Assembly: GCA_007129635.1 (NCBI GenBank)
Contig: SKVE01000546.1
Span: 1 to 5,224 of the forward strand
Length of the DNA: 5,224 nt
From: Planctomycetaceae bacterium
GTDB taxonomy: Bacteria > Planctomycetota > Planctomycetia > Pirellulales > Pirellulaceae
Direction of reading: 5' to 3'
The stretch's first letter is position 1; each line of letters begins with the position of its first letter. Below, piece by piece: positions 1 to 5,224 of the stretch. A program made the translations under genes and the position numbers. A model generated the notes under the pieces. It saw only the letters and a list, made by a program, of their open reading frames with translations. It made no database searches and had not been told where the DNA came from.

Positions 1-31
1 CGGGGTGTACGCTCCGCCAGCACACCTAACT

Positions 32-195
32 GTGCACCGACTGGCTACCTGGAAACAAGCACCGCCGTGTTGTGGCGTGGGTACATCGATGCGGGCGACT
101 ACAAGCAGTTCATTTTCCCGCTGTTGTTGTACAAGCGGCTGTGCGATGTATTCGACGAAGAGGTGGCCGTGGCCCTGGCGGAATCCGGCGGCGAT
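32..195 (+). pseudogene. hsdM: Truncated, frameshifted HsdM (type I restriction-modification DNA methyltransferase) N-terminal fragment
   Basis: From 67 onward, in the frame beginning GTG at 67, the translation contains YIDAGDYKQFIFPLLLYKR followed by LCDVFDEE and ALAESGGD. This is the conserved helical N-terminal region of type I methyltransferase M subunits, which package DNA-binding and partner contacts ahead of the SAM-binding domain. Similarity stops at 195; the frame then runs through unrelated sequence to a TGA at 265-267, so the whole catalytic domain (including its NPPF/NPPY motif) is missing. Upstream, the residues usually written W-K-A-A-D before V-L-R-G appear in a different frame: TWKQA is read at 47-61, and only five bases (62-66) separate it from V-L at 67-72 where six would be expected. 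An extra TGG codon (73-75) also interrupts V-L-R-G. I infer a one-base loss plus truncation, hence a dead gene. The true start may be GTG at 32 or lie outside the window. Family assignment is fairly sure; the frameshift reading is less so. Confidence 0.72.
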
Positions 196-276
196 CACCC
201 CTGGTCGCATCCCGCAGGGATGTCCGCGCGAATGTGCTGCGATCCCTCCGGGATCGGGTTGCCTTGATTTCGCCGG
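196..276. repeat. Intergenic twin-hairpin element between converging genes
   Basis: This 81-base gap holds two short perfect hairpins of the same design. The first has arms CATCCC (208-213) and GGGATG (217-222) around a GCA loop. The second has arms CGATCCC (240-246) and GGGATCG (250-256) around a TCC loop. Both share the core ATCCC-N3-GGGAT. They lie just beyond the stop of the minus-strand hydrolase and immediately after the point where the plus-strand hsdM relic loses similarity. The hairpins could slow or end transcription from either side, or be copies of a dispersed palindromic repeat. Neither has a following T-run on either strand, so a classical intrinsic terminator is not supported. 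An alternative is that 209-223, read in the second plus frame as IPQGC, is a decayed piece of hsdM, whose family often has an I-P-x-G-C-H-W stretch. Confidence 0.5.
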
Positions 277-1278
277 TCATCCGGGCTCGGGCAGGTGCTC
301 GAACCTTATGGCTCGGGTGGATTGTTCCGCGCCGGTGGGTTGGGTGAGTGGCAGGTATAGCTCGGGGCGGCGAGCGCGTAACCAGCGGGCGCCCGTGCAT
401 CGCTGGCGCAGCGTGGGGTCCAAGTCGGCGATGACCAGATCCTCACCGGCTCGGCAGGTCTCGCTGAGGATGCGGCCGTAGGGGTCCAAGATCATGGCAT
501 TGCCCGTGCGAACCTCGTCATCGTCGGGGCCGATCCCATTGCTGAAGATCAGGAACATGCCGTTGTCGTGCGCGCGGGACGGCAGCCAACGCATCAACCA
601 GCCGCGTCCTTTGTCGCCACACAATTCGGCGTGGATCGCCGCCGGATCGTGGTGGCGATTCTCCCAAACCGCGCGATCGATGACACCCATGGCATGGGGA
701 CTGCCCGAATCGCAACCGCCGGTCTGGTGGGGTGCCAGCAGGATCTGAGCGCCCAGCAACGCGGTGGCTCGGGCGTTTTCGATGATATTGTTGTCGTAAC
801 AAATCAAAACGCCAACTCGCCAACCGTCTGGTGTACCGAAGACGGTGAACTGGTCGCCGCAGTGGACGCTGGGGTGAATGAAGGCGTGCAACTTGCGGTG
901 TCTCTGCAAACGACCGTCGGGCATGGCGACGACGTAGGTGTTGTACAAACGGCCATCGGGCGCCGCTTCGATCAGGCCGGCGCCGATGGTCATGCCGTAT
1001 TGGCATGACCATTGCCGGAGCATTTGCGAGGCAGGTCCTTCGAATACGGGCTCGGCCAACACTCGCAATTGCTCCTCCGTCAGATGCCGCAGATGCCAAT
1101 AGCCGCTGATACAGCACTCCGGGAAGACGATCAGTCGAACGTCCCGGGCTGCTGCCTGTTGGACGAAGCCATGGATCGTCGCCAGGTTCGCCGACTTGTC
1201 GCCCGGCAGGTGCTGGAATTGGACTGAAGCGACTCGGAGCATTGTCGGGGCAGAACGAGCAGTCATTGCGGCATTCAT
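277..1278 (-). CDS. Carbon-nitrogen hydrolase (nitrilase superfamily), substrate unknown
   Basis: A 333-residue single-domain enzyme of the nitrilase/amidase superfamily, which hydrolyses non-peptide C-N bonds through a cysteine acyl-enzyme. The visible triad is Glu54 in VFPECCISGY, Lys129 in RHRKLHAF and Cys160 in GVLICYDNN. The N-terminal strand LRVASVQFQ (14-22) and the later blocks APHQTGGC (182-189), RAHDNGMFLIFSNG (235-248) and GNAMILDPYGRI (259-270) complete the four-layer sandwich fold. No signal peptide is apparent, so it should be cytoplasmic. The second conserved Glu found about seven residues after the Lys in many relatives is not visible (His135/Pro136 there), and the Lys-to-GD loop is short. 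I chose the ATG at 1278 because AGGAG sits seven bases upstream (1286-1290) and the ATG overlaps the channel stop as ATGA; Met5 and Met13 are possible but less well placed starts. The gene is the second of a two-gene unit. Family assignment is secure; amidase, nitrilase or carbamoylase activity cannot be decided. Confidence 0.92.
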   Translation of the reverse strand: MNAAMTARSAPTMLRVASVQFQHLPGDKSANLATIHGFVQQAAARDVRLIVFPECCISGYWHLRHLTEEQLRVLAEPVFEGPASQMLRQWSCQYGMTIGAGLIEAAPDGRLYNTYVVAMPDGRLQRHRKLHAFIHPSVHCGDQFTVFGTPDGWRVGVLICYDNNIIENARATALLGAQILLAPHQTGGCDSGSPHAMGVIDRAVWENRHHDPAAIHAELCGDKGRGWLMRWLPSRAHDNGMFLIFSNGIGPDDDEVRTGNAMILDPYGRILSETCRAGEDLVIADLDPTLRQRCTGARWLRARRPELYLPLTQPTGAEQSTRAIRFEHLPEPG

Positions 1279-1290
1279 GAAGCGTCTCCT
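1275..1290 (-). promoter_or_regulatory. Overlapping stop/start (ATGA) with internal ribosome binding site
   Basis: The channel ends in TGA (1277-1275) and the hydrolase begins with ATG (1278-1276), sharing two bases within ATGA. The ribosome binding site AGGAG (1290-1286) lies within the codons for Ser1239-Gly1240-Asp1241 of the channel, seven bases before the hydrolase ATG. This arrangement is typical of translational coupling, in which the ribosome finishing the channel re-initiates on the hydrolase. It also decides the hydrolase start. Confidence 0.8.
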
Positions 1291-4200
1291 GATGAAGATC
1301 CTGGCAGTCCCGATCGCACATGCAGGTCCAGTTGCGGGAAGGCGATCTCGATGCCCTCACGTTTGAATCGATCATGGATCGTTGAATTCAAGTCATGGAT
1401 CGTGGCCAGACGGTTCTCCAGGTTGGGTAGATGGCATCGCAAGACAAAGTTCAAGGCGCTATCGCCAAAGGACTCGAGCGTCACGCTAGGAGCCGGTTCG
1501 TTCAAGACGATCGGATGTTCCTTGGCAATCCGCAGCATCAATCGGCGGACCTTGGCGATATTCGATCCGTACGCGACGCCTACCTCCACCACAATGCGAT
1601 TGATCTGATCCGACAGGGTCCAGTTCAGCAACCGCCCGGTGATCAGTTCCTTGTTGGGCACAATCAGCTCTTTACGATCCCAATTGGTGATGGTCGTCGC
1701 CCGGATACGGATCTTCGTCACGGTCCCGTCGATATCGCCCAAGGTGATGATGTCGCCCACACGGATCGGTCGTTCGAACAGCAGGATCAATCCCGAGACG
1801 AAATTGGCGAAGATTTCCTGAAGCCCGAACCCTAAGCCGACGGTCAGTGCCGCGGCCAGCCATTGGACGTTTTCCCAGCGGAGCCCGATCGCGTTGGCGC
1901 CCATCAGGAGCCCGGCTAGCATGATCGCGTAGCCGCTGAGCGTCGTGACGGCATTCCGAGCACCTCGATCGATGGGCAGTCGCTCCAGCAGGGTGACTTC
2001 CAACAACCCGGGCACATTCTTTCCCAAAGCGATGGTCAAGAACGCAATCAGCAGCATGACCAGCAGATCGGCCACGGAAGTACCTTGGATGATCGGTTGG
2101 TCGGAGACGGTCAGTGTCGGAACGTGCGGCGCGGCAGTGGTCGGTTCGGATACCGGCAATTCCAACGTCGGCAGCACGCGGGTCTCGACAACGCGTCCCA
2201 ATGGCCAGACGGGAACACGGTCCAATGCCCGCAGCGCAGGCAACATGCCGCTCCAAATCATCCACAGCCCGATCAGCAGCGCCGTGGAAACACCTAGCAG
2301 CAATAGTTTCTGTAATTGCTGGTCGATGCGCACCAGCGTCTGTTCCTGCTCCTTGCGTTTTGCTTCGCGAGCCTGGCAGGCAGGATTCACCTCGGTTTCT
2401 TCCCCATCATCAGCAGTTTCGGTCTCTATCTCGCTGTCCTCGGCGGCACGCTCTTCGGCCAGACGGCGAGCCATCTTCCACTGCCGGATGAACAACCAGC
2501 GGGCAAACAGGCTGCGGACCAGGAATACCCCCAAAAATAGCCAAAGTGATTCAATCAGCCGAGCTGCCAACTGATTGGCCGAGTAGTGAAAACCGCTGAT
2601 CGACAGTGCCGCCAGCACGGGCATCATCGCGATGAACAGCCAAAAAACCCCCACGCGTCGACGATAACGGGCCGGCTGGGCATCGACATGAAACAGGGAT
2701 TCGAACAATTTGCCGCGAGGATGGAACTCGCGGTAGGCCAACCAAGTCAACACAAGGATGGCGGCCAAAAACACCAGCCGCCCCAACGAATCACGAGCTT
2801 GCCCCTGGTCCACCACCTCGGTCAAGTTCACCAGCAAGACCAGCGGCAGGCCGATCAGCATCAAGCGCCGGATGGTCTTCCGAACCAGTTCGGCGGTCGT
2901 CGGGTCCCAGCCCAGGTGCCCGATTGCCAGACCTTGCTGACGAAACACCTGGCGCGCGATTTCAGCCAGCCAGTACACGTAGGCGGTGGTTGTCAGCGAG
3001 CTGCCCACGGCGGCCAGCAGATCCTTCGCCGCATCGGATATCAACTTGGCCGAATCGCCATCTGCCAACGCCATCTGGGTGAGAGCCCATCCGATCAACC
3101 ACACGAACAGGGGCCACATGGAAGCGATCGCGATGGTTAGGGCGGCTGCTTCCACGTTGGCCGAGACGCCCTGAAACAGGCTATCGTCCATCGGGCGAAC
3201 CAGCTTTTTGAACCAACTGCGCAGGACTCGTCGAGTCAGAAACAAGCCCCCCCAGAGCAGCAGCAGGCCCGTGAGCGGGGCCATCTGATGTCCGACACCA
3301 TGCCGGGCGTGCTGGAACGCTTCGCCCCACATCCTCGGAGCGACCAATCGCTGCAGTTGTTCGCGAGCCAGGGAAAAAGTGCGAAGCGAGATGCGTTCGG
3401 TACTGCGAATCCACAGAATCCGTTCGTCGATATAATCTGCGAATTCACGCACCTGGCTCAGCAGCCGGCGCGTGTTGATCTCCAGATCGCTCAGACGATC
3501 CAAATAGGTTCGGTAATCGCGGAGCAGATCGTCCAATATGCGGCGCTGGCGAGTCAACACGTCGCGCACTCGCGGTTCGATCGTCTTCCAGGCTTCGTCG
3601 GACATGGGGTGCGTCAAGCGGTCACGGACATCCTGCACACTGCTTTCGGGATCGCCGATGCGCTGCCGTTGCTCGTTCAGCTCGATTTCCTGGTAGCGAT
3701 AATCGGGCATTTCGCGTTCGACGAACAACAGCCGCGAACGCAGGTGCGCGACGTCCGGCAGTTGTTCACGCTGGTCGCGCAGCATCAGCCCGATGGTCGA
3801 GGACAGCCCGGCCGCTTCCACCTTTTCGATCGTATTGCGCTGCGCCCGCCGTACGTCGTCAAACTGCTTGGCTTTCGCCTCGACTTCCTGGGTGATATCC
3901 GACAGTTTGGAAGCCAGATCCGCCCGTTTTTCCGCTAGTTCCGCATCGCCTTGCCCCAGTTCCTCCAGCGTGGGATCGATCTCCTGCCAGGCACGCTCCT
4001 GCTCGCGAACCTGTTTGGCTTCTTGGACCTGCGCCTGGGCCACGATCTTTCGTTGCCGCGAAACGGCCTCCTGCCAAGCCGCCACTGTCTTTTCCAGGTA
4101 GCTGACGCGGCGTCGGATCAAGTCGCGCTCGAGTGTCAATAATTCGGCGACCGCATCCAATCGCCGGCTTTCCACCGCCATGGCGCGCAATTGCTGGTCT

Positions 4201-5006
4201 AACGCCGTCAATTGAGCCTCGACCTCCGAACGGCGAGCCAACGTGGCAGCCGGAGGTTCTTCCGGCGATGGCCCTATCGCCAAACGCTTTCGCGCCTCGT
4301 CCAACTGCTTGTTGGTCTCTTCGGTCAGACGCAGCAACTCGGTCCTGCGGTCACGTGTGCTGGTCGCCGCCTCGCGAGCCGCCAGTTCTTCGCGAGCGGC
4401 GCGCAACTGGTCCTGGTGTTGATCCAGAATGTTCTGCAGATCCTCGACCGAAGCGTCCGGAGGAAAACGGGTCTGGATTTCGGGCGTCGGCTCTTCCAGT
4501 TGTTGCCGCGCGGAAACGATCCTCGTTGGTGCTTGCTCGATCTCCGCATTCAAAGCGGTGATCTGGCGAGCCGATTCTGCCGCCGTCTGCAGCCATTCTT
4601 CGGCCCGGGCGTATCGCTGCAACAACTCGGCTTTAACCGTCGCGTCCAGTTCGGGGGCCGCGTCCAGACTCAGCCGCCGACGATTCAACTCTTCGAAACT
4701 CAAGAATCCCGCCAGCGGCGTGCTCGCCTTCCGGCCAGAGCCTTCGTCCGCTGGGTCTTCCGTGGGAAGTCGCTTGGCCGATGCCCCGTCGCTTGGTGGA
4801 GATGCGGCAGGATGATCGGATGGTCGAGAATCAGGTTCCTGGAGAGATGGCAGAGCCAACGTCACATTTTCGAGCTGAGCTGCAGGGACAGCCCGTAACG
4901 GATTGACCTCCGTTTGCCCACTCGACGATTCGATGCTGACAACCCATCCTGCGGCAATCGCCCACGCGACAAACAGGCTGACCCTGGAGATTCTGTTCGC
5001 ATTCAT
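1275..5006 (-). CDS. mscK: MscK/KefA-type large mechanosensitive channel
   Basis: A 1243-residue inner-membrane channel that opens under membrane tension to release ions and small solutes during hypo-osmotic shock. Order of parts: a signal-like N-terminus (Arg5, Arg8, hydrophobic stretch about 10-24); a Pro/Ser-rich linker to about 98; an alpha-helical, coiled-coil-rich periplasmic region about 120-555, the position of the MscS_porin domain; eleven hydrophobic segments near 575-592, 617-645, 661-682, 711-729, 741-757, 783-803, 813-838, 900-921, 978-996, 1020-1040 and 1048-1078; then the MscS beta and alpha/beta domains to about 1230. The pore helix reads VGLGFGLQEIFANFVSGL, followed by FERPIRVGD, RIRATTITNWDRKELIVPN and LLNWTLSD, closely matching E. 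coli MscK as I remember it. Basic residues follow the odd-numbered helices, giving a periplasmic N-terminus and a cytoplasmic C-terminus. It is somewhat longer than E. coli MscK (about 1120 residues). The start at 5006 has GAGAGG eight bases upstream and precedes the signal peptide directly. It is the first gene of the unit with the hydrolase. By analogy its gating may respond to external potassium; that is not shown by the sequence. Confidence 0.93.
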   Translation of the reverse strand: MNANRISRVSLFVAWAIAAGWVVSIESSSGQTEVNPLRAVPAAQLENVTLALPSLQEPDSRPSDHPAASPPSDGASAKRLPTEDPADEGSGRKASTPLAGFLSFEELNRRRLSLDAAPELDATVKAELLQRYARAEEWLQTAAESARQITALNAEIEQAPTRIVSARQQLEEPTPEIQTRFPPDASVEDLQNILDQHQDQLRAAREELAAREAATSTRDRRTELLRLTEETNKQLDEARKRLAIGPSPEEPPAATLARRSEVEAQLTALDQQLRAMAVESRRLDAVAELLTLERDLIRRRVSYLEKTVAAWQEAVSRQRKIVAQAQVQEAKQVREQERAWQEIDPTLEELGQGDAELAEKRADLASKLSDITQEVEAKAKQFDDVRRAQRNTIEKVEAAGLSSTIGLMLRDQREQLPDVAHLRSRLLFVEREMPDYRYQEIELNEQRQRIGDPESSVQDVRDRLTHPMSDEAWKTIEPRVRDVLTRQRRILDDLLRDYRTYLDRLSDLEINTRRLLSQVREFADYIDERILWIRSTERISLRTFSLAREQLQRLVAPRMWGEAFQHARHGVGHQMAPLTGLLLLWGGLFLTRRVLRSWFKKLVRPMDDSLFQGVSANVEAAALTIAIASMWPLFVWLIGWALTQMALADGDSAKLISDAAKDLLAAVGSSLTTTAYVYWLAEIARQVFRQQGLAIGHLGWDPTTAELVRKTIRRLMLIGLPLVLLVNLTEVVDQGQARDSLGRLVFLAAILVLTWLAYREFHPRGKLFESLFHVDAQPARYRRRVGVFWLFIAMMPVLAALSISGFHYSANQLAARLIESLWLFLGVFLVRSLFARWLFIRQWKMARRLAEERAAEDSEIETETADDGEETEVNPACQAREAKRKEQEQTLVRIDQQLQKLLLLGVSTALLIGLWMIWSGMLPALRALDRVPVWPLGRVVETRVLPTLELPVSEPTTAAPHVPTLTVSDQPIIQGTSVADLLVMLLIAFLTIALGKNVPGLLEVTLLERLPIDRGARNAVTTLSGYAIMLAGLLMGANAIGLRWENVQWLAAALTVGLGFGLQEIFANFVSGLILLFERPIRVGDIITLGDIDGTVTKIRIRATTITNWDRKELIVPNKELITGRLLNWTLSDQINRIVVEVGVAYGSNIAKVRRLMLRIAKEHPIVLNEPAPSVTLESFGDSALNFVLRCHLPNLENRLATIHDLNSTIHDRFKREGIEIAFPQLDLHVRSGLPGSSSGDAS

Positions 5007-5014
5007 GATTTAAG

Positions 5015-5020
5015 CCTCTC
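5015..5020 (-). promoter_or_regulatory. Ribosome binding site of the channel gene
   Basis: GAGAGG read on the minus strand lies eight bases before the ATG at 5006. This supports that ATG over later in-frame starts, and it keeps the signal peptide intact. Confidence 0.6.
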
Positions 5021-5076
5021 TACCAGCACAGTAAAGCAAATCGCAGGAACTCGTCCAGGTGAGATTTCTACCATCG

Positions 5077-5082
5077 ATTTTA
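5077..5082 (-). promoter_or_regulatory. Possible -10 element for the channel-hydrolase unit
   Basis: TAAAAT on the minus strand matches the TATAAT consensus at five of six positions and would start transcription about 65 bases before the channel ATG. The hexamer seventeen bases upstream does not resemble TTGACA, so this is only the best visible candidate. An alternative sigma factor promoter is equally possible. Confidence 0.2.
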
Positions 5083-5109
5083 CCCAAACAGGTGGAAGCG
5101 GCGATCGAT

Positions 5110-5150
5110 CGTCGTGGCCGCGTGGGCTGCGAGCACGACGTGGGAGCCCA
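5110..5150. repeat. Two interleaved inverted repeats
   Basis: Repeat A pairs CGTCGTG (5110-5116) with CACGACG (5134-5140). Repeat B pairs TGGGCT (5123-5128) with AGCCCA (5145-5150). The first arm of B lies in the loop of A, so the two stems either compete or form a pseudoknot if transcribed. No T-run follows on either strand. Depending on where transcription begins, this could be an operator, a leader structure or chance in GC-rich sequence. Confidence 0.35.
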
Positions 5151-5195
5151 GCCAGCAGGGCCAGCGATTTCCTAGGAAGAACCCCGGCCGTCTAC

Positions 5196-5224
5196 TTGAC
5201 TTTTGCTCGTCCTCGAATTATCTC
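5196..5224 (+). promoter_or_regulatory. Possible outward-facing plus-strand promoter
   Basis: TTGACT (5196-5201) matches the -35 consensus at five of six positions. Seventeen bases later TATCTC (5219-5224) matches the -10 consensus at only three. If real, it would serve a divergent gene beyond the right edge. The window ends at the -10, so it cannot be judged further. Confidence 0.2.

Larger units (their letters stand above)
5007..5224. other. Non-coding region upstream of the channel gene
   Basis: These 218 bases contain no reading frame with recognisable protein similarity. They must hold the promoter of the channel-hydrolase unit if it is transcribed on its own. Visible elements are a minus-strand TAAAAT (5082-5077) that could be a -10 box but has no convincing -35 partner, two direct CAGGTG copies (5056-5061 and 5089-5094), a perfect ten-base palindrome CGATCGATCG (5102-5111), and two interleaved inverted repeats between 5110 and 5150. 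Confidence 0.55.

Noticed and set aside
240..256. Intrinsic terminator of the hydrolase gene
   Set aside because: The hairpin is short (7 base pairs) and no T-run follows it on the minus strand, so I list it as a repeat with possible stop function rather than a terminator.
5..481. Plus-strand 158-codon open frame over the left edge
   Set aside because: It runs antisense through the end of the hydrolase and out of frame with most of the hsdM similarity; the translation is Arg/Ser/Pro/Cys-rich with no family resemblance. Only its first codons (TWKQA) seem to belong to the hsdM relic.
518..1375. Minus-strand 285-codon open frame in another frame across the hydrolase
   Set aside because: The Arg-rich composition is typical of an off-frame reading, and the overlapping frame carries the full nitrilase signature.
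1672..2265. Minus-strand 197-codon open frame within the channel's pore region
   Set aside because: It is an off-frame reading of the MscS core; the true frame there matches MscK almost motif for motif.
3288..3938. Plus-strand 216-codon open frame opposite the channel
   Set aside because: Same reason: it is antisense to clear coiled-coil coding sequence, with no domain signal.
4212..4898. Plus-strand 228-codon open frame opposite the channel's periplasmic region
   Set aside because: It is the antisense shadow of a GC-rich, strongly conserved-type coding frame; no ribosome binding site or recognisable domain is visible.

Overview
The window shows two complete genes on the minus strand, the remains of a third gene at the left edge on the plus strand, and about 220 bases of upstream non-coding DNA on the right. 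Base composition is moderately GC-rich. A very large MscK-type channel, a particular nitrilase-superfamily subtype, and short ATCCC/GGGAT hairpins between genes together suggest a bacterium of the Planctomycetes (Pirellulaceae-like). This placement is inference from overall character, not from a marker gene.

Layout from left to right. Positions 32-195 (+) hold an N-terminal scrap of a type I restriction-modification methyltransferase (HsdM), frameshifted near its start and cut off after the residues ESGGD. Positions 196-276 hold two small near-identical hairpins between the relic and the convergent minus-strand gene. Positions 277-1278 (-) encode a 333-residue carbon-nitrogen hydrolase with an intact Glu-Lys-Cys triad. 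Positions 1275-5006 (-) encode a 1243-residue mechanosensitive channel with a signal peptide, a long periplasmic coiled-coil region, eleven predicted membrane helices and a C-terminal MscS core. Positions 5007-5224 are non-coding and hold the ribosome binding site, weak promoter-like elements and interleaved inverted repeats.

The channel and hydrolase genes form a tight two-gene unit. The channel's TGA stop overlaps the hydrolase's ATG in the sequence ATGA, and the hydrolase's ribosome binding site lies inside the last channel codons, so translational coupling is expected. The channel should act as an osmotic safety valve in the inner membrane. The hydrolase should be a cytoplasmic enzyme acting on a small amide, nitrile or carbamoyl compound that cannot be named from sequence. 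Why the two are co-expressed is the main open question here. I found no RNA gene, CRISPR array, insertion sequence or clearly new defence system; the only defence-related sequence is the dead hsdM fragment.
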